Part shown: in pieces, positions 47,896 through 57,038 of the stretch
Position numbering within the stretch: the stretch's first letter is position 1
Layout of the letters: each line of letters starts with the position of its first letter
DNA from: CAIKBL01 sp964555355
GTDB lineage: Bacteria > Pseudomonadota > Gammaproteobacteria > Ga0077536
NCBI GenBank assembly: GCA_964555355.1
Contig: CAZKRY010000004.1
Location: forward strand, 186,001 to 250,000
Reading direction: 5' to 3'
Length of the DNA stretch: 64,000 nucleotides
Position numbers and translations under genes: made by a program
The notes under the pieces: model-generated
Database searches by the model: none
Told to the model about the DNA's origin: nothing
Seen by the model: the letters and a program-made list of their open reading frames with translations, nothing else

Positions 47896-50310
47896 ATGAA
47901 CGATCGCTCTTCAACCTTGCTTCCGTTACTCCCGTTGCGCGATGTCGTGGTTTATCCGCACATGGTCATTCCGCTGTTCGTGGGGCGCGACAAATCCGTC
48001 AAGGCACTCGAAAAAGCGATGGAAGAAGCGAAGCAGATACTGCTAATCGCGCAAAAGACGGCGGGCGAGGACAATCCCAAACCATCGGATATTCACGACG
48101 TAGGGACGGTGTCAAATATTCTGCAGTTGCTACGCTTGCCCGATGGGACAATTAAGGTCCTGGTTGAAGGCGTCAAGCGCGCGCAAGTTTTGAGTTTCAT
48201 CGATCGCGGTAGCTTTCTCGCCGCGGAAGTCTCGCCGCTTCACCAAGAACCACTTTCCGATCGCGAATCCGAAGTGCTGGTCCGCTCGTTGATGAGCCAA
48301 TTCGATCAGTACGTCAAATTAAACAAGAAAGTACCGCCGGAAATCGTTTCATCGCTGACCAGTATTGATGACCCGTCGCGACTCGCCGATACGATCGCCG
48401 CGCATTTGTCGATTAAGCTCCAGGAGAAGCAGAAGATCCTAGAGATTGTCGAGCTACCCGCCCGGCTTGAGCATTTGATTGCGGTGCTGGAAACCGAGAT
48501 CGACTTGCTCCAAGTTGAAAAGCGTTTGCGCGGGCGCGTTAAGAAGCAAATGGAGAAAAGTCAGCGCGAGTACTATTTGAATGAGCAAATGAAAGCCATT
48601 CAAAGCGAACTCGGTGAAGCCGAAGGTGGAAACGAGTTCGATGAAATCGCGGCGAAGATCGCCAAATCCGGCATGCACGCGGAAGCGCGCAAGAAAGCCG
48701 AAGGCGAACTCAAAAAATTGCGCATGATGTCGCCGATGGCCGCCGAAGCGACGGTGGTTCGCAATTACATCGACTGGATTACGAACGTGCCGTGGAAGTC
48801 GCGTTCCAAGACCAGTGCCAATCTGACCAACGCCGAAAAAATCCTCGACGAAGATCATTACGGACTGGAAAAGGTCAAAGAGCGCATCTTGGAATACTTA
48901 GCGGTCCAACAGCGTGTCCGCAAAATGAAAGGACCGATCCTATGTTTGGTGGGACCGCCGGGCGTCGGTAAGACTTCGCTGGGACGCTCGATTGCGCGTG
49001 CGACCAATCGAAAATTCGTGCGTATGTCGTTGGGCGGCGTGCGCGACGAAGCGGAGATCCGCGGGCATCGGCGTACCTATGTCGGTTCGATGCCAGGGAA
49101 GATTTTACAGAACATGGCGAAAATCGGCACACGAAACCCGCTGTTCCTGCTTGATGAAATAGACAAAATGGCAATGGATTTTCGCGGTGATCCGGCGTCC
49201 GCGCTGTTGGAAGTGCTCGATCCGGAACAGAACTCAACATTCAGTGATCATTATCTCGAAGTTGATTACGACTTGTCCGAAGTTATGTTTGTTACAACCG
49301 CCAACAGCATGAACATTCCGGCACCGTTGCTTGATCGCATGGAAGTTATCCGTCTCTCCGGCTACACCGAAGATGAAAAAGTCAGCATCGCGCAAAAATA
49401 TTTGTTACCGAAGCAAATCACGGCCAATGGCCTGAAGAAAGATGAACTACAGATTTCGGAAAGCGCGCTGCGTGATGTTATTCGCTATTACACGCGCGAG
49501 GCCGGCGTTCGCAATCTCGAGCGCGAGATTGCCAATCTCTGCCGCAAAGTGGTCAAACAAATCCTGAAGAAGCCGGCGGAGAAGAAAGTTTCAATCACGC
49601 CGAAATTGCTCGAAAAGTATCTCGGCGTTAAGCGTTTCCGCTTCGGCCTCGCGGAAGACGAAGATCGGATCGGGCAGGTCACCGGACTTGCGTGGACCGA
49701 AGTCGGCGGCGACCTGCTGACGATCGAGGCGGCGATAGTGCCCGGCAAAGGTAAAGAAACCTATACCGGCCGCTTGGGTGATGTCATGCAAGAATCGATC
49801 AAGGCGGCGATGACCGTGGTGCGCAGCCGCGCCGCATCGCTTGGTATCAAATCGGATTTCTATCAAAAGATCGACGTTCATTTCCATGTGCCGGAGGGGG
49901 CGACGCCCAAAGACGGGCCGAGCGCAGGGGTTGGCATGTGCACGTCGCTGGTGTCGGCGTTGACCGCAATCCCAGTACGCGCCGATGTGGCCATGACCGG
50001 AGAAATCACCTTGCGCGGTGAAGTACTGCCAATCGGCGGCCTTAAGGAAAAATTATTGGCGGCGTTGCGCGGCGGTATTAAAACCGTGCTGATCCCGATC
50101 GAAAACGAACGCGAGTTGAAAGAGATACCGGCCAATATACGACAGGGCTTAACCATCAAACCGGTCAAATGGATCGACGAAGTGCTCGCCGTCGCGTTGC
50201 AGAAGATGCCAGAACCCATCGTTGAAACGTTTGAGCCCGGCGCCGCCGGCGGCGGCGCCAAGGAAGCACACGAAGGCGACGCCGACGCCGAGCAACTAAG
50301 CCGTCATTGA
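47896..50310 (+). CDS. lon: ATP-dependent protease Lon
   Basis: The 804-residue protein has the Lon N-terminal domain (LLPLLPLRDVVVYPHMVIPL), a long coiled linker (KQMEKSQREYYLNEQMKAIQ), an AAA+ module with Walker A LVGPPGVGKTSLGRSIARAT and Walker B LFLLDEIDKM, and the Ser-Lys protease domain with the catalytic Ser in PKDGPSAGVGM and Lys in GGLKEKLLAAL. It degrades misfolded and regulatory proteins. The order clpP-clpX-lon-hupB is conserved in gammaproteobacteria. Length is standard. Confidence 0.98.
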   Translation: MNDRSSTLLPLLPLRDVVVYPHMVIPLFVGRDKSVKALEKAMEEAKQILLIAQKTAGEDNPKPSDIHDVGTVSNILQLLRLPDGTIKVLVEGVKRAQVLSFIDRGSFLAAEVSPLHQEPLSDRESEVLVRSLMSQFDQYVKLNKKVPPEIVSSLTSIDDPSRLADTIAAHLSIKLQEKQKILEIVELPARLEHLIAVLETEIDLLQVEKRLRGRVKKQMEKSQREYYLNEQMKAIQSELGEAEGGNEFDEIAAKIAKSGMHAEARKKAEGELKKLRMMSPMAAEATVVRNYIDWITNVPWKSRSKTSANLTNAEKILDEDHYGLEKVKERILEYLAVQQRVRKMKGPILCLVGPPGVGKTSLGRSIARATNRKFVRMSLGGVRDEAEIRGHRRTYVGSMPGKILQNMAKIGTRNPLFLLDEIDKMAMDFRGDPASALLEVLDPEQNSTFSDHYLEVDYDLSEVMFVTTANSMNIPAPLLDRMEVIRLSGYTEDEKVSIAQKYLLPKQITANGLKKDELQISESALRDVIRYYTREAGVRNLEREIANLCRKVVKQILKKPAEKKVSITPKLLEKYLGVKRFRFGLAEDEDRIGQVTGLAWTEVGGDLLTIEAAIVPGKGKETYTGRLGDVMQESIKAAMTVVRSRAASLGIKSDFYQKIDVHFHVPEGATPKDGPSAGVGMCTSLVSALTAIPVRADVAMTGEITLRGEVLPIGGLKEKLLAALRGGIKTVLIPIENERELKEIPANIRQGLTIKPVKWIDEVLAVALQKMPEPIVETFEPGAAGGGAKEAHEGDADAEQLSRH

Positions 50311-50383
50311 TCAGATAGCACCGGCAGACGCGCTTGCCTTGAAACACACGCGACTAGTCGGCAAACAGTGAATTGACGGAAAC

Positions 50384-50417
50384 CATCTCGCTGAGCGCAA
50401 GCGCAATCAGCGAGATG
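50384..50417. repeat. Perfect 11-bp inverted repeat between lon and hupB
   Basis: CATCTCGCTGA (50384-50394) and TCAGCGAGATG (50407-50417) surround GCGCAAGCGCAA, itself containing a small palindrome. It lies in the 160-base gap before hupB. No T-run follows, so the hairpin may stabilise the lon mRNA end, act as a weak terminator, or shape the hupB leader. Confidence 0.55.
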
Positions 50418-50470
50418 CCCATGAACCTTGCGACCACGCGAAAACAACAACACCCCGGAGGGAATATCAC

Positions 50471-50743
50471 ATGAATAAATCGGATCTTATCGAGGCAGTG
50501 GCGAATCAGGCGGATATTTCACAGTCGTCGGCGACGCGCGCGTTGGATGCGTTGGTCGCGGCAATTACCTCAGGTTTGAAACGCGGAGAGAGCGTTACGC
50601 TATCAGGTTTCGGCACATTCAATGTAAAGGAGCGTCCCGCGCGTGTCGGACGTAATCCGCGCAGCGGCGAGCCGATTCAAATCGCAGCGTCGCGTGCCAT
50701 CGTCTTCAAGCCTGGCAAAGCCATAAAGGATGGCATAAACTAG
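50471..50743 (+). CDS. hupB: DNA-binding protein HU-beta
   Basis: The 90-residue protein matches HU throughout: MNKSDLIEAVANQADISQSS, LSGFGTFNVKERPARVGRNP and the intercalating-arm motif RNPRSGEPIQIAASR with VVFKPGK-like IVFKPGKAIKDGIN at the end. It packages and bends DNA. A strong CCGGAGGG site lies upstream. It follows lon and precedes two tRNA genes, the common gammaproteobacterial order. Confidence 0.97.
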   Translation: MNKSDLIEAVANQADISQSSATRALDALVAAITSGLKRGESVTLSGFGTFNVKERPARVGRNPRSGEPIQIAASRAIVFKPGKAIKDGIN

Positions 50744-50752
50744 CGGCCCCTC

Positions 50753-50828
50753 GGGTGCTTAGCTCAGTCGGGAGAGCGTCGCCCTTACAAGGCGAAGGTC
50801 GTGGGTTCGAACCCCTCAGCACCCACCA
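50753..50828 (+). tRNA. tRNA-Val (anticodon UAC)
   Basis: The 76-base tRNA has acceptor stem GGGTGCT/AGCACCC, D-arm with CTCAGTCGGGAGAG, anticodon stem TCGCC/GGCGA with loop CTTACAA (anticodon TAC), T-arm GTGGGTTCGAACCCCTC and an encoded CCA. It starts 10 bases after hupB. Confidence 0.96.
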
Positions 50829-50847
50829 CGTCAGGGAATCAAATAAC

Positions 50848-50924
50848 GGAGTGGTAGTTCAGTTGGTTAGAATACCGGCCTGTCACGCCGGGGGTCGCGG
50901 GTTCGAGCCCCGTCCACTCCGCCA
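50848..50924 (+). tRNA. tRNA-Asp (anticodon GUC)
   Basis: The 77-base tRNA has acceptor stem GGAGTGG/CCACTCC, D-arm TTCAGTTGGTTAGAA, anticodon stem CCGGC/GCCGG with loop CTGTCAC (anticodon GTC), T-arm CGCGGGTTCGAGCCCCG and an encoded CCA. It follows tRNA-Val by 19 bases and is probably on the same transcript. Confidence 0.96.
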
Positions 50925-51033
50925 ACTCCCAGCCTTGCGCTCAGTCAAGCCTTACCTACGCGGCGATGCCTAGTGCGGGAAAAACCATCGTCGAATGATC
51001 GAATGAACCGGATCGTCTTGATTTTAAAAGACC

Positions 51034-52929
51034 ATGCTGCAAACACTCCGTGATCGAATTCAAGGCATCGTCGCCGCTGTAATCATTTTGCTCTTGTGTC
51101 TCACCTTTGCGGTGTGGGGAATAGAGTCGTATTTGAGTGCCGCCCGCCGCGTGGTCGTCGCCAAGGTCAACGGAGATAAGATCGAACTCGCCGAATATCA
51201 GTCAACCTTTCAGCGACTCCGCCAGCGTGCGCAAGCGGAACTTGGCGACGCTTTTGATGCCGATGTGTGGAGCGCCGAGAGTACTAAACTCACCGCGCTC
51301 GATTACGTGGTTGAAGAAAAGCTGTTGCAGCAAACCATCGACGAGGCGCGTCTACGCGTCAGTCCGACGCAGGTCGCCGAGTATTTAAAAGCCTCGCCAA
51401 ACTTCCAGGTCGACGGCAAATTCTCGAAAGAACGCTATAGCCAAGTGACGAGTATGCTCGGATTCACGGAGCGCGGATTCGAGGAACAAGCCCGTCAAGA
51501 CTTGGCGCTACAGCAATTGCGCGCGGGCCTGGCGGCATCGGCTTTTCAAACTCCGGAAGAACTCGCGCACATCGACCAGCTAAAGGCACAGACTCGCGAC
51601 ATCAGCTATACGTTAATCCAGCAGCCGGAGACGGCGACCCAAACCGTCACGGACGAGGAAGTCACCAAGTATTTCGGCGAGCACAGCGAACGTTACCGCA
51701 TCGAAGATAAAGCCACGTTGGAGTACGTGGAACTCAAGCTCGAGGACCTGATGGCCGTGGCGGAAGTCAGTGACGCCGATCTGCAACAATACTATGACGC
51801 GCACACCGCCGAATACTCCAAAGAAGAACAGCGCAGTGCAAATCACGTATTGGTTCAAGTGAAGCCTGACGCTTCACCCGAGGTGGTGGAGAAGGCACGC
51901 GCGCGCGCGCTGGAATTGCGGAAGTTGATTGTCGACGGCAAGCCCATCGAAGAAGTTGCGAAGGAGCACTCGGACGATATCGGCTCGAAAGCAGAAGGCG
52001 GTGCCACCGGCTTGTTTGGCAAGGGAGTCATGGTGCCCGAGTTCGAAGCCGCGGTGTTCGGCATGAGAACGGGTGACCTCAGTGAACCCATAAAGACCGA
52101 ATTCGGATTTCATATCATTCAATTAAAAGAAGTGAGTCCCGGCGGTATCACGCCGCTCGCCGAGGTGCGGGCCGAAGTAGAAGCGCATGTGCGCCGTGAG
52201 AAAGCGCACGAAATCTTCTACGAAAATGCCGAACGCTTTAGTGACACCGTCTATGAGCATCCGGATTCGTTGGAAGCCGTGGCGGACGAACTCAATATAA
52301 AATTGCAAACGACGAGCGGCATGTCCAAAACGGAAATAGGCGCGATGTTCAGTCCCGCCGTTGCCGACGCCGCGTGGGAGCCCGAAGTTCTAAGTCAGGG
52401 ACTCGCAAGCGAGCCGCTCGAAATCGGTGATGAGCGGATTGTCGCGGTGCGCGTCACGACGTTTACGCCAACCAAGCTTCCGACCTTGGAGGAAGTGAAG
52501 ACGACCGTCACCGATGATCTGAAAACCGAGCGCGCCAAACAAGTTGCCCGGACCAAAGGCGAAGCGTTGGTCGCGAAGCTCAAGGCGGGCGGCACGGGGC
52601 AGACGCTCGCGGCCGCCGAAAATCTTACTTGGGAAACTTTTGCCGCGGCCAAACGCGATGATGAACGCGTCAATCGCGCGGTGTTGCGCGCAGCCTTCAG
52701 CGCGCCGCTTGCACAACCCTCCGACAAAACGCACTTAGGCGTGGAATTCGGTAGCGGTAACTACGCCGTAATTGAGGTTTCAAACGTGCAAACGCCCGCA
52801 GCCCAGGAGAGTGCAGCGGGGGGCGCTAAAAATGAACTCGCGAGGGTTGGCGCGCTGCTCGCGTGGCAGGACTTTATCGAAGCGATCAAAGCTTCGGCCA
52901 AACTAGAGACGTATCCGAAGAATCTATAG
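51034..52929 (+). CDS. ppiD: Peptidyl-prolyl isomerase / periplasmic folding factor PpiD
   Basis: The 631-residue protein has a single N-terminal membrane anchor (IVAAVIILLLCLTFAVWGIE), a SurA-like helical chaperone region (residues about 35-190) and a parvulin domain (NHVLVQVKPDASPEVVEKAR to FGFHIIQLKEVSPGG, about 270-370), followed by a long C-terminal domain. PpiD is anchored in the inner membrane and helps proteins leaving the Sec translocon. The gene follows two tRNAs and ends 11 bases from the convergent fabI stop. No clear Shine-Dalgarno is seen. Confidence 0.93.
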   Translation: MLQTLRDRIQGIVAAVIILLLCLTFAVWGIESYLSAARRVVVAKVNGDKIELAEYQSTFQRLRQRAQAELGDAFDADVWSAESTKLTALDYVVEEKLLQQTIDEARLRVSPTQVAEYLKASPNFQVDGKFSKERYSQVTSMLGFTERGFEEQARQDLALQQLRAGLAASAFQTPEELAHIDQLKAQTRDISYTLIQQPETATQTVTDEEVTKYFGEHSERYRIEDKATLEYVELKLEDLMAVAEVSDADLQQYYDAHTAEYSKEEQRSANHVLVQVKPDASPEVVEKARARALELRKLIVDGKPIEEVAKEHSDDIGSKAEGGATGLFGKGVMVPEFEAAVFGMRTGDLSEPIKTEFGFHIIQLKEVSPGGITPLAEVRAEVEAHVRREKAHEIFYENAERFSDTVYEHPDSLEAVADELNIKLQTTSGMSKTEIGAMFSPAVADAAWEPEVLSQGLASEPLEIGDERIVAVRVTTFTPTKLPTLEEVKTTVTDDLKTERAKQVARTKGEALVAKLKAGGTGQTLAAAENLTWETFAAAKRDDERVNRAVLRAAFSAPLAQPSDKTHLGVEFGSGNYAVIEVSNVQTPAAQESAAGGAKNELARVGALLAWQDFIEAIKASAKLETYPKNL

Positions 52930-52940
52930 TTCCGCCGCGG

Positions 52941-53726
52941 CTACAAGTCACCCGTCATTCCCATGATGTTGTAGCCGCAATCAACGTAAGTGATCTCACC
53001 GGTCACCGCGGACGCTAAATCAGAGCACAAAAACGCCGCGACATTGCCGACTTCCTCCGTCGTGACGTTGCGTCGTAGCGGCGCGGATTTCTCGACGTAA
53101 TTAAGAAACTTGCGTAGGTCTTTGACGCCGGACGCGGCGAGCGTGCGGATGGGACCGGCGGAAATCGCGTTGACCCGGATGCCTTCCGGTCCCAAGCTCT
53201 CCGCCATATACCGAACATTGGCTTCCAAACTCGCTTTGGCGAGACCCATGACGTTATAACTCGGCATCGTGCGCACCGCGCCGAGATACGACATCGTCAA
53301 CATGGCGCCTTTGCGCCCCTGCATCATGCGCCGCGCCGCGTTCGCGAGCGCCGAAAAACTATACGAACTTACTTCATGCGCGACACGAAATCCTTCGCGC
53401 GTGGTCGCTTCCAAATATTCGCCCTGTAGCGCTTCGCGCGGCGCGTAGGCAATCGAATGGACCAGGATGTCTAGGTGATCCCAATAGTCATCCAATAGAT
53501 TAAAGACGTTTTGAATTTCCTCGTCGTTCTGCACTTCGCACGGCAGCGCGATTTCGGAATCAACAGTTGCCGCGAAATCTTCCACGCGGGATTTCAAGCG
53601 ATCGTTTTGATAAGTGAAGGCGAGTTCGGCGCCTTCACGCCGCATCGCTTGCGCGATCCCCCAGGCGATCGAGCGATCGCTCGCTACCCCAACGATTAAG
53701 GCTTTTTTGCCGTCTAACATTCCCAT
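52941..53726 (-). CDS. fabI: Enoyl-[acyl-carrier-protein] reductase (NADH)
   Basis: The start at 53726 (MGMLDGKKALIVGVASDRSI) with GGAG upstream gives 261 residues, the normal FabI length; the frame open beyond it is not coding. It is an SDR with the FabI-type cofactor pattern GVASDRSIAWGIAQAMRREG and the catalytic Tyr-Lys in YNVMGLAKASLEANVRYMAE. The motif ISAGPIRTLAASG follows. It catalyses the last step of each fatty-acid elongation round. It is convergent with ppiD and divergent from the peptide transporter operon. Confidence 0.95.
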   Translation of the reverse strand: MGMLDGKKALIVGVASDRSIAWGIAQAMRREGAELAFTYQNDRLKSRVEDFAATVDSEIALPCEVQNDEEIQNVFNLLDDYWDHLDILVHSIAYAPREALQGEYLEATTREGFRVAHEVSSYSFSALANAARRMMQGRKGAMLTMSYLGAVRTMPSYNVMGLAKASLEANVRYMAESLGPEGIRVNAISAGPIRTLAASGVKDLRKFLNYVEKSAPLRRNVTTEEVGNVAAFLCSDLASAVTGEITYVDCGYNIMGMTGDL

Positions 53727-53859
53727 GGCGAAGTTTCTCCAGATCGCAATCGAGCGCGCTTGTCTCCGCCACGGCGGCGGTTCTATCGCGGGTAGCGAAA
53801 GTGTACAGTGCGGCGACGTCTCCTGTCCCGCGAAGAAAGCCTTGCAACCGCTGTTACGC

Positions 53860-56058
53860 ATGCCTCGATTCAGCGACACTTTCGTACGCGGCATCCGCCG
53901 TCATCCCCGAGTCGCCACGTGTCTTGCCTTGGCACTGTGGTCGATAGGCCGCATCGGCGCGGCATTCGCCGCGCTACCCGAACCATGGAATGCCCCATAC
54001 CCCGTTACGGAGCGCGCGGGTAACGTCGCCTTCGGGACATTCCAAGAAAGGCCTAAACACTTAGACCCGGTATCCTCCTATAGCGAGAACGAAGCGGTCT
54101 TCACCGCACAGGTCTACGAGCCGCCATTGCAGTATCACTTTTTGCAGCGGCCCTATGCGCTCGTTCCACTCACCGCGCAGCGCGTGCCGGTGCCCATCTA
54201 CTACGATCGCGCTGGACATCCGTTGCCGGACGATGCCCCCGAGCAAGAAATCGTCGCGGCGAAATACGTAATCCAAATCAACCCGGGAATCAGGTATGCC
54301 CCGCATCCCGCTTTCGCGCGCGACGGTGAAGGCAAATTGCGATATCACGCGTTGGCGGCGCGCGCCATTACGAATTATCACAACCCGAACGATTTCCTTT
54401 TCAAGGGTACCCGGGAACTCGTTGCCGACGACTATGTGTACCAGATCAAACGACTGGTACATCCCCGTTTGCATTCGCCGATAGCCGGTTTCATGGCGAA
54501 ATATATTCAAGGGCTCGATGAACTTGCGGCACATCTCCAACGGGCGGACCCCGGCGCGCATCGATTTTTAGACTTGCGAAAATTCGCGTTGGCCGGCGCG
54601 CGTGCGCTCGATCGTTATTCATTTGAAATCACACTCACCGGCAAATACCCACAGTTTGTCTATTGGCTTGCCATGCCGTTTTTCGCGCCGGTCCCGTGGG
54701 AGGCAGATGCGTTCTACGCGCAGCCCGGGATGGCCGCGCGGAACCTTAGTCTTGATTGGTATCCCGTTGGCACCGGTCCGTACTACCTCCGCGAAAACAA
54801 CCCAAATCGGCGGATCGTGCTGGCTCGAAATCCGCAATTTCACGCCGAATATTATCCGTCGAACGGGGAAGCTACCGATGCGTCGGCGGGTTACCTCGCC
54901 GATGCCGGGCACCGCCTACCGTTTATCGACGAAATACAGTTCATGCTCGAGAAGGAAGATATTCCCGAGTGGACCAAATTCCTGCAGGGATACTACGACG
55001 GTTCACCGATCGCGCCGGATGGCTTCGACCAGGCGGTGCGCTTTGATGCTGACGGCAAGCCTGAACTTACGCCGGCGCTCGCCTCGCGTCATATCGCCTT
55101 GAGCGTCGCCACGCAAATGTCGGTGACTTATCTCGGGTTCAATTGGCTCGATCCGGTGGTCGGTGGCACGGGTGCGCGTGCGCGTGGTTTGCGACAGGCG
55201 TTGGCGATCGCGATCGATTTCGAAGAAATGATTTCGATTTTCAGCAACGGACGCGGCATTCCCGCGCAAGGGCCGTTGCCACCCGGTATTTTTGGCCATC
55301 TCGAAGGACGCGCAGGCATCAATCCTCTCGTGTACGAATGGCGCGATGGCCGTGCCGTGCGCCGTCCGCTTCAGGCCGCGCGGGATTTGTTGGCAGCGGC
55401 GGGTTATCCCGAAGGAATCGACCCTGTCACGGGTAAGCCGCTCGTCCTTCATTTCGATGCGCCGACCACCGGTGTCGACCAACGATCGTTGTTCGACTGG
55501 TACCGTAAACAATTTGCGCGTCTCGGTATCGAGCTCGTCGTTCGCGCCACCGACTACAATCGCTTTCAGGACAAAATGCGACGCGGGCAGGCGCAGATTT
55601 TTGCGTGGGGATGGAACGCCGACTATCCGGACCCTGAGAATTTTTTGTTCTTGTTGTATGGCCCAAACGGGAAGGCCGAGTTCGAAGGCGAGAATGCCGC
55701 GAACTATCGGAATCCGGATTTCGACCTACTCTTTACCCAAATGAAAGACCTCGCCAATGGCGAGCCGCGGCAACAGGTCATCGATCGCATGCTTGAGATC
55801 GTGCGTCACGATTCGCCTTGGCTGTGGGGCGTTAATCCGCAGGCATATAGCTTGCAACATGTATGGGTACGGAACGCGAAGCCAAACTTGATGGCGCGCA
55901 ACCTCATGAAATACCGCCGGATCGATGGTCCCACTCGCGCCGCGTTGCAGGCGGCGTGGAATCAACCCCGAATCGCGGTGTTGTGGTGGTGCGTAGTCGT
56001 CGCGGCGGTCGTCGCGGGCGTGTGGATCCGTTCGCGTCAGCCGCAGGCACTGCCGTGA
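53860..56058 (+). CDS. YejA-like peptide ABC transporter substrate-binding protein with C-terminal membrane anchor
   Basis: Starting at ATG 53860 (MPRFSDTFVRGIRRHPRVAT) gives 732 residues with a signal segment ending near GAAFA-ALPEPW. The body is an OppA/SBP_bac_5 fold (SSYSENEAVFTAQVYEPPLQ, WYPVGTGPYYLRENNPNRRI, FAWGWNADYPDPENFLFLLY). Unusual is a hydrophobic helix near the C-terminus (IAVLWWCVVVAAVVAGVWI) before a short basic tail. That would tether the protein to the inner membrane. It is longer than E. coli YejA. The stop overlaps the GTG start of the first permease. The FabI gene is divergent. Confidence 0.85.
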   Translation: MPRFSDTFVRGIRRHPRVATCLALALWSIGRIGAAFAALPEPWNAPYPVTERAGNVAFGTFQERPKHLDPVSSYSENEAVFTAQVYEPPLQYHFLQRPYALVPLTAQRVPVPIYYDRAGHPLPDDAPEQEIVAAKYVIQINPGIRYAPHPAFARDGEGKLRYHALAARAITNYHNPNDFLFKGTRELVADDYVYQIKRLVHPRLHSPIAGFMAKYIQGLDELAAHLQRADPGAHRFLDLRKFALAGARALDRYSFEITLTGKYPQFVYWLAMPFFAPVPWEADAFYAQPGMAARNLSLDWYPVGTGPYYLRENNPNRRIVLARNPQFHAEYYPSNGEATDASAGYLADAGHRLPFIDEIQFMLEKEDIPEWTKFLQGYYDGSPIAPDGFDQAVRFDADGKPELTPALASRHIALSVATQMSVTYLGFNWLDPVVGGTGARARGLRQALAIAIDFEEMISIFSNGRGIPAQGPLPPGIFGHLEGRAGINPLVYEWRDGRAVRRPLQAARDLLAAAGYPEGIDPVTGKPLVLHFDAPTTGVDQRSLFDWYRKQFARLGIELVVRATDYNRFQDKMRRGQAQIFAWGWNADYPDPENFLFLLYGPNGKAEFEGENAANYRNPDFDLLFTQMKDLANGEPRQQVIDRMLEIVRHDSPWLWGVNPQAYSLQHVWVRNAKPNLMARNLMKYRRIDGPTRAALQAAWNQPRIAVLWWCVVVAAVVAGVWIRSRQPQALP

Positions 56059-57038
56059 TCGATTATCTCTTACGCCGCGTTTTGCTGGCGGTGCCAATTT
56101 TGATGTTCGTCAATCTGCTGACTTTCGTTCTGTTCTTCGTCGTCAATTCTCCCGACGACATGGCGCGGATGCATTTGGGTGAACGCCACGTCACGAGCGA
56201 GATGGTGCAGAAATGGAAAGCCGAACGCGGATACGCGAAGCCGCTACTTTGGAACGCCGACGCTGGTGGGCTGTCGGCACTGACAGAGACGATATTCTTT
56301 GAACATTCTCGGCGCCTTTTTACGCTGCAATTTGGCCACTCGGATGGTGGGCGCGATATTCGCTACGATTTATCCGAACGGCTAGGACCGAGCTTTGCCA
56401 TCTCCCTCCCGGTGCTCTTTCTAGAGCTTTGGTTATCTGTCGCGCTCGGGCTTTTGCTCGCGTTACATCACGCAACCGCGCTTGCGCGGCTTGGGAATCT
56501 CGTCAGCGTGGCGGCGATTTCAATCTCGAGCCTTTTTTTCATCATCGCCGGTCAGTACCTCATCGCCAAGCTTCTGCTGTTGGTGCCGGTCTCGGGTTAT
56601 CGCGAAGGATTCGCGGGCTGGAAGTTCTTGGTTTTACCGATCGCGATCCAAGTGATGGCGTCGCTCGGGGCCAATGTGCGACTGAACCGCGCCTTCTTTT
56701 TAGAGGAGATCAACCGCGATCACGTACGAACTGCGCGCGCCAAAGGGCTAAGCGAGCGGCGCGTGCTGACGCACCACGTACTCCGCAACTCGATGTTGCC
56801 GTTGGTCACGACGGTCATCGTATCGCTTCCCGGGCTCTTTCTCGGCAGCCTTATCACCGAATCGTTTTTTGCGATCCCCGGGCTCGGTAGTTACACGATC
56901 GATGCCATCCAAAATCAAGATTTCGCGATCGTGCGTGCCATGGTTTTCATCGGCACGTTGCTCTTCATCGTGTCATTGCTCATCACGGATATTCTCTATG
57001 CATGGGTCGATCCCAGAGTGAGATTTGACGCCCAATGA
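56055..57038 (+). CDS. YejB-like peptide ABC transporter permease
   Basis: The GTG at 56055 overlaps the binding-protein stop (GTGA) and gives 327 residues; the longer open frame before it lies inside the upstream gene. It begins IDYLLRRVLLAVPILMFVNL and has an extended loop before the permease core (RLGPSFAISLPVLFLELWLS, the EAA loop DHVRTARAKGLSERRVLTHH, and SLITESFFAIPGLGSYTIDA). This is the DppB/YejB type. It pairs with the next permease and the double ATPase. Confidence 0.88.
   Translation: MIDYLLRRVLLAVPILMFVNLLTFVLFFVVNSPDDMARMHLGERHVTSEMVQKWKAERGYAKPLLWNADAGGLSALTETIFFEHSRRLFTLQFGHSDGGRDIRYDLSERLGPSFAISLPVLFLELWLSVALGLLLALHHATALARLGNLVSVAAISISSLFFIIAGQYLIAKLLLLVPVSGYREGFAGWKFLVLPIAIQVMASLGANVRLNRAFFLEEINRDHVRTARAKGLSERRVLTHHVLRNSMLPLVTTVIVSLPGLFLGSLITESFFAIPGLGSYTIDAIQNQDFAIVRAMVFIGTLLFIVSLLITDILYAWVDPRVRFDAQ

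Noticed and set aside
53614..53859. In-frame upstream extension of the peptide-binding protein
   Set aside because: It overlaps the divergent fabI start; the ATG at 53860 opens the signal segment.
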